64,000 nt of DNA from VAZQ01 sp035693615 (GCA_035693615.1 DASSGH010000009.1:16073-80072), one strand, 5' to 3'. Counted from the stretch's first letter, positions 26,936-36,634 are shown. Notes: generated by a model from the letters alone, not told the origin. Numbers and translations are program-made.

Positions 26936-28132
26936 ATGTTGCGGATTTTATTCGGCTGTTTGCTGCTCAGCGGCGCAATGGCGATCTCGGCGGCCGCGGA
27001 GAACGCGCCGGGGGTGACCGATCGCGAGATCAAGATCGGCCAGACGATGCCCTATACCGGCCCGGGCGGTTGGGTCTCGTCTCTCGGTCAGGCCGAGAAG
27101 GCCTACATGCAGATGATCAACGATCAGGGCGGCATCAACGGCCGCAAGATCAACCTGATCAGCGCCGACGACGGCTATCTGCTGTGGCGGACCGGGATGG
27201 AGACGCGCAAGCTGATAGAAGTCGACCACGTCGCCTTTACGTTCGGTTCGCTTGGAACGACCACGCAGCTTGCCGTTGCGAGATATCTCAATGAGCGAAA
27301 GATTCCTCAGCTGTTCATCGAGAGCGGCGCTTACCGTTGGGGCAATTACAAGGAGACGCCCTACACGATGGGCGGCGTGCGCCCGAGCTATCGGTTGGGA
27401 GCGCGTCTTTACGCGCGGTACATCCTGCGGCAGGACCGGAACGCAAAAATCTGCATCCTCTACGAGGACAGCGACTTCGGACGCGACTATGCGGCCGGGG
27501 TGCGCGATGTGCTTGGCGACAAATACGCCGCGACGGTGAAGGAAGCGACCTACGAATTTACGGATCCCTCGGTCGACCGGCAGATTGTCGAACTCAAGGC
27601 CTCAGGCTGCAATGCGCTGATCGCGGCGATGCTGCCGCCGCTCGCCGTGCAGACGATCCGTAAGGTCAACGATCTCGACTGGAAGCCGCTTTTCTTCATG
27701 AACAATGTCTCGGCCTCGGTGCCCGTCGTGCTCGAGCCGGTCGGGGTCGAGAACTGCATCGGGTTGTTGTCATACGCCTATGCCAAGGACCCGCTCGATC
27801 CAGAATTCAAGGATGACCCGGCGATGAAGGAGTGGCGCAGCTGGATGAGCAAGTATCTGCCGGGCGAGGATGTGCGTCGGCCGAGCTTCGTCAACGGCTA
27901 CAACTCCGCCGCCACGCTGGTGCAGGTGCTGAAACAAGCCGGAAATGATCTCTCGCGCGAGAATATCATGCGCCAGGCGACGAACCTGCGCGACGTCGAG
28001 ATTCCCATGCTGCTGCCGGGAATCAAGGTCAACACCAGTCCGACCGATTACTATCCGGTCCAGCAGTTGCAGCTGGTGCGCTTCGACGGCAAGCGCTGGG
28101 TGCGGTTCGGGGATTTGGTTTACGACGAGTGA
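26936..28132 (+). CDS. Branched-chain amino-acid-type ABC solute-binding protein
   Basis: 398 residues from ATG 26936; the frame is open 50 codons upstream without coding character. Signal peptide about 1-20 (ending ISAAAE), then REIKIGQTMPYTGPGGWVSSLGQAEKAYMQMINDQGGINGRKI, typical Peripla_BP_6. Divergent from the deacetylase-amidase operon, with 172 bases for shared promoters. No permease genes follow, so it is an orphan or shares another Liv channel. Confidence 0.9.
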   Translation: MLRILFGCLLLSGAMAISAAAENAPGVTDREIKIGQTMPYTGPGGWVSSLGQAEKAYMQMINDQGGINGRKINLISADDGYLLWRTGMETRKLIEVDHVAFTFGSLGTTTQLAVARYLNERKIPQLFIESGAYRWGNYKETPYTMGGVRPSYRLGARLYARYILRQDRNAKICILYEDSDFGRDYAAGVRDVLGDKYAATVKEATYEFTDPSVDRQIVELKASGCNALIAAMLPPLAVQTIRKVNDLDWKPLFFMNNVSASVPVVLEPVGVENCIGLLSYAYAKDPLDPEFKDDPAMKEWRSWMSKYLPGEDVRRPSFVNGYNSAATLVQVLKQAGNDLSRENIMRQATNLRDVEIPMLLPGIKVNTSPTDYYPVQQLQLVRFDGKRWVRFGDLVYDE

Positions 28133-28162
28133 GCGGCTCGCGATCCACTCTGGAGAGATCGG

Positions 28163-28585
28163 ATGAAGTTCTCTGCCGCCGTAATAGGATTGATGGCGAG
28201 CTTGATTGCGTCCCAATTGTCAGCCCAAGAGGCGTATACCCGCGTGTTCTTGTGTGACGGTGACGGCGTGAAGATGGAAATCTACATTACGGAGTCGGCG
28301 TCGCGGGATTTCGCGTTGAAGGATGGACGGCCGGTGCTTGCCTGGTACGCGCTGGACCTGTCCGATCCCGACCTGAACAAGGGCAAGAGTTTGGAAGCGG
28401 TGCTCGTGCGATACGCGCAGGACAAGCGCGCCTTGATCCTCTACCAATTCACCCGTGGTCTTCCGTTGACAGTAATCCCGATGGGTGGCGGCGTGGTGAA
28501 CTTCGACAACCGCTTTGCAAGCGATGCCAAATGCGGCCCGTACGAAGGACCGTGGAACGCCGATCAACCCCCGAGCGAACGCTAG
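28163..28585 (+). CDS. Small exported protein, unknown
   Basis: 140 residues, preceded by GGAGAG. Signal peptide about 1-21 (ending SQLSAQEA). The mature part is beta-rich with two cysteines (FLCDGDGVKMEIYITE and SDAKCGPYEGPW) that could form a disulfide. No family recognised. Starts 30 bases after the receptor gene and may be in its transcript. Confidence 0.65.
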   Translation: MKFSAAVIGLMASLIASQLSAQEAYTRVFLCDGDGVKMEIYITESASRDFALKDGRPVLAWYALDLSDPDLNKGKSLEAVLVRYAQDKRALILYQFTRGLPLTVIPMGGGVVNFDNRFASDAKCGPYEGPWNADQPPSER

Positions 28586-28611
28586 CCCGGCTGCACTGAT
28601 GGGATACGAAG

Positions 28612-29379
28612 ATGTCCGAACGACCTGCCGCTCGGCATTCGCAAGTTCTTCTTGCAAAAATGCTGGTTGTGCCCGTTGCAAGCTTGTGGCTGGCGGGCGT
28701 CGCGACCAAGCCGGCCTGGGCTGCGTCTCCTTGCAGTAGCGAGGGGGTGACGCTCGTTTGCAAGCGCGCCGACCGCGATCTGCGCATTGTTCACGACACG
28801 CTCCCGCCCTCGGGGCGCTATGGTTTTGCCTGGGGATTCTCAACCGGCGATTGGACCGATCGCACTTTGGAGAAGGACGATCGTGACGGAAGCTACTACG
28901 CGCGAGATCGGTCGGGAGTCGAGAACTACCTCGTGCGGGTGTCCGATAGCGAGATCCTCAAGCGGCTCGCTGGCAGCCATTTCGGCGACCGCTTCGACTA
29001 CAACCGCTGGGACTATCGTGTGCGATGGTCGCCCGACAGCGCCTGGGTCGTCGAACAGAATGATACGCTGTTGACCAATGCCTACCACATCGAACGGGAC
29101 GATCGAGTCATAGGGCCATTCGATCTCAAAACTTACTGTAAGGATGCCGCCTTCAAGAAAGCGGTCGTGGAGCAGCTGGGGCGGCAGGGCAAGAAGATAG
29201 ATTCAGACGAAGAAGGCGCGGCGCTGTTGGAAGTCAAGGCCGTTCGCAACGACGGCACGATCGACGTCAGCGTTCGCCTCGATGGCGAAGATTACGAAGC
29301 CCAAATCAGGCTAGCGGTTGGACAAAAGCCCGACACCCTGGATGCAAGGTTGATTTCGATCAAGCAATCCGCGAATTGA
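28612..29379 (+). CDS. Exported protein, unknown
   Basis: 255 residues with an internal-looking signal (hydrophobic 15-37, ending KPAWAASP). Mature part has CSSEGVTLVC (possible disulfide), then VRWSPDSAWVVEQND, resembling a WD/TolB-type blade, and a charged C-terminus. No family assigned. It follows the preceding small exported protein by 26 bases in the same direction, so the two probably belong together. Confidence 0.65.
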   Translation: MSERPAARHSQVLLAKMLVVPVASLWLAGVATKPAWAASPCSSEGVTLVCKRADRDLRIVHDTLPPSGRYGFAWGFSTGDWTDRTLEKDDRDGSYYARDRSGVENYLVRVSDSEILKRLAGSHFGDRFDYNRWDYRVRWSPDSAWVVEQNDTLLTNAYHIERDDRVIGPFDLKTYCKDAAFKKAVVEQLGRQGKKIDSDEEGAALLEVKAVRNDGTIDVSVRLDGEDYEAQIRLAVGQKPDTLDARLISIKQSAN

Positions 29380-29409
29380 TGCCGCGCAGTGTCTGGGGTG
29401 TTTGACTGG

Positions 29410-30669
29410 CTAGTCGCGGGCGACCGGCCCGGCCTGCGCGCGGGCGAGATTGCCCTCGACGCTCAAGCCGAACCACGGACGCAGATACGTGCCCAGCACG
29501 CTGCCGAGGAAGGCTGCGACGAGCCACAGCCAGCCGTGCACGCTGGCGGAGGCGATGCCGCTGAAATACGCGCCGATATTGCAGCCATAGGCGAGACGCG
29601 CGCCGTAACCGAGCATCAACCCGCCGAGCACGGCTGCGAGCAGCGAGCGCGGCGGCACTCTCCAGCCGGGTTTGAACTTTCCCGCAAGGGCGGATGCGAG
29701 CAACGCGCCGAGAATGATGCCGAAATCCATGACCGATGTGATGTCGGCGAACACGCTCTCGCGCAACGCCTGCGCGCGCGCCGGCGGCTGCCAGTAGCCC
29801 CACGACGCCACGTCGACGCCGAGGCCGGCGAGAATTTTCGAGCCCCAGAGCGCAAACGCCGAGGTGATGCCCCACGGCCGGCCGGCAAGATAGAGCGTGG
29901 CGAAATTGCCGAGCGCAAGCAGGACGGCGCCGGCGATCAGCGGCCAGGGGCCGTGCAGGAAGCGCCGCCAACCGCGGCGCCGTGTCGTCACGCCTGACAG
30001 CAGCGCGCCGTGCGCCCGCCGTTCGACGGCGATCGTCACCAGCCAGATGACGGCAAAGCCGGCGAGGCTGACCAGCAAGGCGGCGACCCAACCCCAGGCC
30101 GAGATCAACGAGATCTGCCCCACGTTCGGCTGCGCCGACCACCACGGCAGATGCCAGGCGCCAAGCGCGGAGCCGGCGATGAAGAAGACGAGCGTCACCA
30201 GCATGCGCGAATTGCCGCCGCCGGCGGTATAAAGCGTGCCCGACGCGCAGCCGCCACCGAGCTGCATTCCCAGTCCGAACAGGAACGCGCCGACAAGCAC
30301 GGACGTGCCGACCGCGCCATATTCCCCGTGCACCGGCTGGCCGAACAGGCTCCCTTGCGCGAGCACGGGAAAGAACAGCAGCACCGCCACCGCGAGCATC
30401 ACCATTTGCGCCCGCAAGCCGGCGCCGCGTCCGTTCGCGATGAAGACGCGCCAAGCCGAGGTGAAGCCGAACAGCGCGTGATAGAGCACGAGCCCGAGCG
30501 CGCCGCCGAGCAGGAACAACGCGCCTTGTCGCCAGGTGTAATAGTCGGCGAGCGCGAGCGCGCCGGCCGCCATCAGCGCCGATGCAAAGATCACTACCGC
30601 CGAGTTGATGCGCGGCGCTTCTGCGCGCTCCGTCGCGAGCAGGCGGGCGTCAACGGAAAGGTCGGTCAT
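29410..30669 (-). CDS. YeeE/YedE (TsuA-like) sulfur-compound transporter
   Basis: 419 residues with about ten membrane helices. Two pseudo-repeats each carry a pore Cys motif: GGGCASGTLYTAGGG and GARLAYGCNIGAYFSG, as in thiosulfate permease TsuA. Family members import thiosulfate or other reduced sulfur species. The usual partner TusA-like/SirA gene is not adjacent; the rhodanese at 41.3 kb is too far to argue from. Single gene. Confidence 0.88.
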   Translation of the reverse strand: MTDLSVDARLLATERAEAPRINSAVVIFASALMAAGALALADYYTWRQGALFLLGGALGLVLYHALFGFTSAWRVFIANGRGAGLRAQMVMLAVAVLLFFPVLAQGSLFGQPVHGEYGAVGTSVLVGAFLFGLGMQLGGGCASGTLYTAGGGNSRMLVTLVFFIAGSALGAWHLPWWSAQPNVGQISLISAWGWVAALLVSLAGFAVIWLVTIAVERRAHGALLSGVTTRRRGWRRFLHGPWPLIAGAVLLALGNFATLYLAGRPWGITSAFALWGSKILAGLGVDVASWGYWQPPARAQALRESVFADITSVMDFGIILGALLASALAGKFKPGWRVPPRSLLAAVLGGLMLGYGARLAYGCNIGAYFSGIASASVHGWLWLVAAFLGSVLGTYLRPWFGLSVEGNLARAQAGPVARD

Positions 30670-30853
30670 GGGTCAATCTCGTCATCCCGGGCGCGACCCA
30701 AGCCCGATAGGCGCGGTCGCATGCGCAGTCGATATCAGTTAGGGGCAAATCGGGATTTTTCCAAGCAAACGCTGTTTCAATCTTCCCGCTGCGCGGGGTG
30801 AGGCATACTCTGTCCGACCCTTCCCGACAGGAGAATTTTCTCTGGGCAACCAA

Positions 30854-31279
30854 GTGACACGTTCCGCCCGCGGTCTGAACTCAGCGCTTTGGGCGCGGTG
30901 TGCGCGCGGCTGGGGTCAGCCTCGCAGCAGCGCCAGGCCGATCTTGCGGACCTTGATCGCTATCGCATTAGCTGCAGCAGTGCTGGGCTGCGGTCGAGAT
31001 CAGGGGTCGAAAGGCGATCCGGGCCCGCCCGGACCTCCAGGCCCCAAAGGCGATCCAGGCCCACCCGGCCCCAACGTCGGCATCAGGATTATTCGATCGC
31101 CTTGCGACGCGACGAATTGCACCGTGCAATGCAATCCCGAGGAGATGCTCTTGACGGCGTATTGCGGCCCAAGACGCAATGCGGCGATCATCCCGACCGA
31201 ACGTTCCGCAACCTGTCGCAGCCCGGTGCCGGCCAATAGCCCGCTCGTTGCGGCATGCGTGAACATGCCGCCGCAATAG
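30854..31279 (+). CDS. Collagen-like lipoprotein
   Basis: Listed from GTG 30854 (141 residues); TTG 30944 in the same frame may be the true start, because it gives a compact lipoprotein signal (LIAIALAAAVLGC, lipid Cys at residue 46 of the long form). Directly after it come eight Gly-X-Y triplets (residues 51-74, bases 31004-31075: GSK GDP GPP GPP GPK GDP GPP GPN). The C-terminal domain has five cysteines, likely disulfide-bonded. Short collagen-like stalks in bacteria usually present a terminal domain at the surface. Unknown role. Confidence 0.7.
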   Translation: MTRSARGLNSALWARCARGWGQPRSSARPILRTLIAIALAAAVLGCGRDQGSKGDPGPPGPPGPKGDPGPPGPNVGIRIIRSPCDATNCTVQCNPEEMLLTAYCGPRRNAAIIPTERSATCRSPVPANSPLVAACVNMPPQ

Positions 31280-31326
31280 AATTCCGCATCAGTGTCGGGG
31301 TTGGCTTTATGAGTCCGCGTCCAGCC

Positions 31327-33084
31327 TCAACCATGTTGGGCCGACGCGAGCAGTGACTGCGGGGACGTTTCCGCACTAACAGTGAAGGCATTCAAGCCAT
31401 CGGCTGGACCGCCGCCAAAACCCGCCATCGCTTGCACGAGCTGCGAGGTTGAAGCGTCAGAGCTGCCCATGGATGCGGTGGGCGAAATGGCGGCGAAGCC
31501 GCCCAGCTGCCAATCCGATCCGGCCGCACCCAGGCTCGCGGATCCGGTCAGCTGATTGTTGGCGATGTTGTAAACCTGGAATGCGCCGCTGTTGACGTTG
31601 CGCAGCACGAGGTCGGACGCACCGGCTGCGTGAATCGGTGCGACGCCCGCGAACTGCCAATCCAATCCCACCGTGCCGATGAAAGCCGCGCCGGTGAGTT
31701 GGTTGTTGTTGATGTTGTAAACTTCGAGCCCGCCGGTATTGACGTTGCGCAAGAGGAGATCGGTTTCGCCGGGGACGCCGCTGAAATTGCCAACGCCCGA
31801 GAACTGCCAATCAAGCCCGATGGTGCCGATGAAGGCAGCGCCGGTAATCTGATTGCTGTTGATGTCATAGACCTCCAATCCGCCGGTATTGGAGTTGCGC
31901 AGGAGCATGTCGCTGGTGCCACGGCCGCTGAAGTTGCCGACGCCGGAGAACTGCCACTCCAGGCCGACCGTGCCCATGAAGGCCGAACCAATGATCTGAT
32001 TGTTGTGTATGTTGTAGACCTGGAGCCCGCCGGTGCCGCTGTTGCGCAGCATCATGTCGGTTTCGCCGAAGCTACCGAAATTGCCGAAGCCCATGACCTG
32101 CCAGTTCAAGCCGACGTTGCCGAGGAACGCGGAGCCCGTGATGTCGTTGGTGATGTCATAAACCTGGAAGCCGCCGGTATTGGAGTTGCGCAGCAGCATG
32201 TCGCTCGTATCGGTGCCATTGAAGCCGCCGAGCGTGACGAAACCCCAATCGGTTCCGACCCGGCCCAAGGGATAGGCCGCCAAGATCGTGCTATTGCCGA
32301 TGTTGTAGATCCCGTACTGACCCGCCACGCCGGGTGAGTTGTTCGATCCCCGCAGGATCATGTCGGCGGTGGTGCCGGGCGGCGGCGGCGGGTTCGGCCC
32401 GAGGGTAGCGAGGAAGCCGTGCCCACCGGTGTTGTTGAAATATTGGCCGACAATCTGGCCTGAATTATTGATGCCGTATGCAAAGGTGCCGCTAATAGCC
32501 AACGGATTGTCGAGCGTGGTGTAGGTGCCGCCGCTGTAGAGAAAGCCGTGGGTGCCGCTCGCGTTGGCGTACCACCCGACGACTTGGCCCGCGGCGTTGA
32601 TCCCCTGTGCGTGCGTTAAGCTATTGGTTAAGGGACCGTTGAGGGTTGTGTAAATACCGCCGCTGTAGAGGAAGCCGTGATAGCCGCTGTTATCTCGGAA
32701 GCTCCCCACGACCTGGCCCGAGGCGTTAATGCCTGCGGGCTCAGTGGAGATGGTGGCAAGAGGATCGTCGATGGTGGTGTAGGTGCCACCACTGTAGAGG
32801 AACCCCTCGTTGTTGCCGTTGCCGTTGCGGCCCTGATAATACCCGACAATCTGACCCAAGGCGTTGATGCCGGATGGAAAGGTGCCGCTACCATTGAATG
32901 CGGTAGACGACGGATCACTGAGAGTGGTGTAAGAGCCGCCGCTGTAGAGGAAGCCGTAGTAAGTGCTGAAGATTATCGGAGCGTCGTAGATCCCGACGAC
33001 CTGGCCAGCGTCGTTGATCCCTAACGGCTGAGTTGTGGAAACGGCCGCGGGATTGTTCAGCGTGGTGTAGGTGTAGATGGACAT
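31327..33084 (-). CDS. Secreted HAF-repeat protein with C-terminal VYDI/VYNI-repeat module
   Basis: 585 residues. Residues 1-227: five HAF-type repeats of about 45 residues (GIN..GQVVG, HGFLYSGG.YTTL). A proline hinge (232-236) follows, then six repeats of about 49 residues (239-535) with the pattern DMLLRNSNTGG.QVYDI.NNQITG...GTVGLDWQF.G.GNF. The tail 540-585 contains TSQLVQAMAGFGGG. No N-terminal signal, so export by a type I or other C-terminal-signal route is likely. The C-terminal half and tail are shared with the GH18 protein upstream. Confidence 0.8.
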   Translation of the reverse strand: MSIYTYTTLNNPAAVSTTQPLGINDAGQVVGIYDAPIIFSTYYGFLYSGGSYTTLSDPSSTAFNGSGTFPSGINALGQIVGYYQGRNGNGNNEGFLYSGGTYTTIDDPLATISTEPAGINASGQVVGSFRDNSGYHGFLYSGGIYTTLNGPLTNSLTHAQGINAAGQVVGWYANASGTHGFLYSGGTYTTLDNPLAISGTFAYGINNSGQIVGQYFNNTGGHGFLATLGPNPPPPPGTTADMILRGSNNSPGVAGQYGIYNIGNSTILAAYPLGRVGTDWGFVTLGGFNGTDTSDMLLRNSNTGGFQVYDITNDITGSAFLGNVGLNWQVMGFGNFGSFGETDMMLRNSGTGGLQVYNIHNNQIIGSAFMGTVGLEWQFSGVGNFSGRGTSDMLLRNSNTGGLEVYDINSNQITGAAFIGTIGLDWQFSGVGNFSGVPGETDLLLRNVNTGGLEVYNINNNQLTGAAFIGTVGLDWQFAGVAPIHAAGASDLVLRNVNSGAFQVYNIANNQLTGSASLGAAGSDWQLGGFAAISPTASMGSSDASTSQLVQAMAGFGGGPADGLNAFTVSAETSPQSLLASAQHG

Positions 33085-33251
33085 TGGAAGTTATCGGCTT
33101 ACTTTGAATTAGACTGCAACATGCTAGCGGGTCGCGCGGCGACACACCACAGAAGCTCTTAATCCCGGCCCTTTCGCCTTCGCGGATATTCCGCAGCGGC
33201 ATGGTGAGGCACCCATCCCGCAAGTGGCTCTTCCGTCAACGTCCGCAAGCC

Positions 33252-35354
33252 TCATACGTGCTGCGGCGTCGTCAGCAACGGCTGTTGTTGCGTGTCCGCA
33301 CTAGGAAGGACGGTGTTCGAACCATCGGCTGCGCCGCCGCCACCGCCAAAACTAGCCATTGCCTGCACAAGCTGAGACGTTGAACCGTCCGAGCTGCCCA
33401 TGGACGGCGTCGACGCATCGGCCGCAAAGCCGCCGAGCTGCCACTCCAGCCCCACCTGCCCCAGGCCGACGGCGCCTGTGATTTGATTGTTAGCGATGTT
33501 GTAGACCTCGAATTGCCCGGTATTGACGTTGCGCAATACCAGGTCGGACGTGCCGGCACCGCGGATTGGCGCAACTCCGGCGAACTGCCACTCCAAGCCG
33601 ACCGTGCCCAAGGCGGTCGCGCCGGTGACCTGATTGTTGGCGATATCGTAGACCAGCAATCCGCCGGTGTTGGTGTTGCGCATGATCATGTCGGTCTCGC
33701 CCGGCCGGCTGCTGAAATTGCCGAAGCCGGAGATCTGCCAATCGAGTCCGACCGCCCCCATGAAGGCGGAATTGGTGATCTGGTTGTTGCTGATATCGTA
33801 GACCTGCAATCCTCCCGTGTTGATGTTGCGCAGGATCATGTCATATGCGCCAGGATTGCCGCTGAATTGTCCGAAGCCCCCGATGTGCCATTCGAGGGCC
33901 ACGTTTCCCAATGGGAATTTGCCTGTGATTTGGTCATTGGCGATGTCATAGACGAGGAACCCGGGCCCCTCTCGCAGCATCATGTCGTTCTCGCCGCGGC
34001 TACTGAAATTTCCGAAACCCTGAGCCTCTCCACCTAACAATCCTAACTGTCCGAGCAGGGCGGCATTTGTGACATTGTTGTTGCTGATGTTGTAGATTTC
34101 GAATGATCCCGCGGGGCTGGTAGTAGATTGCCTGCGTAAAAACATGTCGATCGTATTGCCGGCCTGAAAGCCACCGAGGCCGGCAAACTGCCAATCGGTC
34201 CCTACCTGCCCCAACGAATAAGCCGCTAAGATCGCGTTGTTGCCGATGTCATAGATCTCATAGGTGCCGTCGCCGCGGCGGAGCACCATGTCGGCGGTCG
34301 TGCCTACGGGCGCAGGCGGATTCAGCGATTGCTGCGCGGCGCCGCGGTCGAATTGACGAAAGATCGCGGAGAAGTCGTAGGGCTGCTGGGCAATCCCGCT
34401 GCTGTCGGGGGAGGCAAAGTGGGCGCCGGCGCTGTTGCCGTTGTCGCGCGCCACCGACCACATGGCGAGCCGCACGATGTTACTGTCGGTCTGCGCGTAA
34501 TTGAGGAGCGCTTGCGCGTCGGCGAGCGAGAAGACCTCGGAGCTGATGTCGTTGACGCCAATCATCGGCGTGACGCCGAGCTTGGCCGACAACCCGCCCG
34601 CGGCGATCTGCCCTTCAGTGGCGACCGCCGCGTCGATGGCATCGATCCCCATCTGGCCGCCGTTGTCGACGGCGGAGCCGTAGTCCATCGCCATGATGTT
34701 GACCACATCGATCGCGAGCCCGTCGTGCTTGGCGCTCGCGAGCACGTTGAGGCCGTCGGCGGTCAAGCCGGTGGGCAACACCGGCAGCGTGTAGGAGATG
34801 ACGAGGCCGGGATTGGCGGCCTTTAGGCCCACCAGCGCCTGATCGCGCAGCGTGATCGAATGCTGATCCTGCACGGCCATTCCCTCAATGTCGAAATCGA
34901 GCGAATGGACGTGGTAGCGGTCGATCACCGACTGATATTCTGCCTGCAGGGTCGCCGTGCTGGTCGCGGTGAGCGCAGCCTCCTGTCCGGCGGCGCCGCC
35001 GAACGAGATCGTCACGTCCGCGCCCGCCGCCTGCATCGCTTGCACTTGCGACAGGATCGTCGTGCCGTTGGCGAGCGTGTCGTCGCTGATTGTGCCGACG
35101 CCTTGCCAGCCGATGCCGCTGCCGGAGCTCAGCACGAACGCGAGGGTGAAATTGTGGATGCCGGAGGCCGCGGCGATGGCGGAGAGATTCGCATCCGCCG
35201 GCATCGCCATGTCGATGTAGGGACTGAACTCGCGCGCGGAGGTCGCACCGCTGCCGGATGCGCCGGGCGACGCCACGCGCGTATCTACCGAGATCGGGTT
35301 GGATTCGCCGGAAGAACCGGCCGCGTCGAGGGGCGCGGGCGCGAACGTCGTCAC
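33252..35354 (-). CDS. Secreted GH18 (chitinase-like) protein with shared repeat module
   Basis: 700 residues from GTG 35354, fixed by GGAGG about 7 bases upstream. Residues 44-338 are a GH18 barrel: VTISFGGAAG (114-123), SLDFDIEG (151-158, catalytic Glu157) and VNIMAMDYG (218-226). Six or seven repeats like those of the downstream protein follow (353-645), then a matching tail (TSQLVQAMASFGGG). No N-terminal signal peptide. It probably binds or cleaves an N-acetylglucosamine polymer outside the cell. Upstream gene of a tandem pair 168 bases apart. Confidence 0.82.
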   Translation of the reverse strand: MTTFAPAPLDAAGSSGESNPISVDTRVASPGASGSGATSAREFSPYIDMAMPADANLSAIAAASGIHNFTLAFVLSSGSGIGWQGVGTISDDTLANGTTILSQVQAMQAAGADVTISFGGAAGQEAALTATSTATLQAEYQSVIDRYHVHSLDFDIEGMAVQDQHSITLRDQALVGLKAANPGLVISYTLPVLPTGLTADGLNVLASAKHDGLAIDVVNIMAMDYGSAVDNGGQMGIDAIDAAVATEGQIAAGGLSAKLGVTPMIGVNDISSEVFSLADAQALLNYAQTDSNIVRLAMWSVARDNGNSAGAHFASPDSSGIAQQPYDFSAIFRQFDRGAAQQSLNPPAPVGTTADMVLRRGDGTYEIYDIGNNAILAAYSLGQVGTDWQFAGLGGFQAGNTIDMFLRRQSTTSPAGSFEIYNISNNNVTNAALLGQLGLLGGEAQGFGNFSSRGENDMMLREGPGFLVYDIANDQITGKFPLGNVALEWHIGGFGQFSGNPGAYDMILRNINTGGLQVYDISNNQITNSAFMGAVGLDWQISGFGNFSSRPGETDMIMRNTNTGGLLVYDIANNQVTGATALGTVGLEWQFAGVAPIRGAGTSDLVLRNVNTGQFEVYNIANNQITGAVGLGQVGLEWQLGGFAADASTPSMGSSDGSTSQLVQAMASFGGGGGAADGSNTVLPSADTQQQPLLTTPQHV

Positions 35355-35497
35355 GGGACGCCTCCGTGCTTGACTTGAGCCGCCCCGCTGAAGTCTCGGA
35401 GAGGGTGATTGATCTATCCCCTGCGGTCAATGGGCGATGAAAGCGGCGAGAGCAGGGCCCGCGACGAGGCGAACCAGCGTCGCAAAATTTGCGGCGG

Positions 35498-36634
35498 TCA
35501 CGTCGGGCTGCCTGCGGCCGGCAAGTACCGCTCGTTGTCGGCGCCGAGCGCCGGCGAAGCGATCGCTGTCGCGCCGCTTGCGCGAAAGGCACCATCGAGC
35601 GGCAGTGGCAGCGCCGGCATGATGGCACCCTCGGGATTTGCGAGCACGTAGTCGAATACCCCGCGCGCGGCGTAGTGCGGATCGCTGAATGCATCGCCGA
35701 GGCTCGCAACGATCGAGCAGCAACAATCCTTGCCGGCGAAACGCGAACGCCAAGTCTCCGCCGTCTCGCCGGCGATGATGGCGGCGACGCGCGCCTTCGT
35801 CGCCGCGGAATTTTTCCCATCGTCGCGAAGCTCGGTTTCGAGGCCGATGAGCTCGCAGAACGTCTCCCAGAATTTCTGTTCGAGCGGCGCGGCCGCCAGC
35901 ATCCTGCCGTCCTTGGTTGGATAGAGCGCATAACGCGGCGATCCACCGGTCAGGTATCCCATTCCATTTTTCGGCCAATCCCCGGCCACCAGGCCGCAGC
36001 CGATCGCCCAGAACATGAGCGGGAACAGATTGTCCGCCATCGCCACGTCGAGATGGCGCCCGCGTCCCGTCCGCCGACGCTCCTCGAGCGCCAAGAGAAT
36101 GTTCAGCGCCGCCGGATATGCGCCGCCCGCGATGTCCGCCATCAGCGCCGGCGGCAGCACCGGCCGCGACGGATCGCCCATCGACAACGCCAGCAGACCG
36201 GCATCGCCGATGTAATTGAGATCGTGGGCGGCCACGTCGCGCTTGCGGCCGGTTTGTCCGTATCCCGAGATCGAGCAGTAGACGACCATGGGATTGAGCT
36301 TGGCCACCGAGCCGTAGTCGAGGCCGAGCCGCTCCATCACCCCCGGACGGAATTGCTCGACGATGACGTCGGCACGTTGCAGCAAAGGGGCGAGCCGGCT
36401 GCGTTCGGCGGCGTCTTTCAGGTCGAGGGCGATGCTGCGCTTGCCGCGATTGAGAAGCGCGAAACTCGCGCTGTCGCGCCCCCATTTGGGGGCATGGCCG
36501 CGCATCTCCTCGCCGCGTCCCGGCGGTTCGACCTTCACCACCTCCGCGCCGGCTTCCGCCAGCAGCAGCGTCGCCAAGGGCCCCGGCAGCAAGGTCGAGA
36601 AATCGAGAACGAACACACCTTCGAGCGGCCGCAT
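35498..36634 (-). CDS. CaiB/BaiF-family (class III) CoA transferase
   Basis: 378 residues. Family start MRPLEGVFVLDFSTLLPGPLATLLLAEAGAEVVKVE, EQFRPGVMERLGLDY, CSISGYGQTG, and catalytic Asp138 in AHDLNYIGDAG. Moves CoA between acids during degradation of carnitine, oxalate, aromatic or bile-type acids. Divergent from the Bug receptor and crotonase unit at 37-38.9 kb, which may belong to the same catabolic theme. Confidence 0.9.
   Translation of the reverse strand: MRPLEGVFVLDFSTLLPGPLATLLLAEAGAEVVKVEPPGRGEEMRGHAPKWGRDSASFALLNRGKRSIALDLKDAAERSRLAPLLQRADVIVEQFRPGVMERLGLDYGSVAKLNPMVVYCSISGYGQTGRKRDVAAHDLNYIGDAGLLALSMGDPSRPVLPPALMADIAGGAYPAALNILLALEERRRTGRGRHLDVAMADNLFPLMFWAIGCGLVAGDWPKNGMGYLTGGSPRYALYPTKDGRMLAAAPLEQKFWETFCELIGLETELRDDGKNSAATKARVAAIIAGETAETWRSRFAGKDCCCSIVASLGDAFSDPHYAARGVFDYVLANPEGAIMPALPLPLDGAFRASGATAIASPALGADNERYLPAAGSPT

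Noticed and set aside
31457..35354. Regular repeats of about 147 bp that might suggest a repeat array or CRISPR-like locus
   Set aside because: They are in-frame repeats of two coding genes with third-base variation; no short identical repeats with unique spacers.
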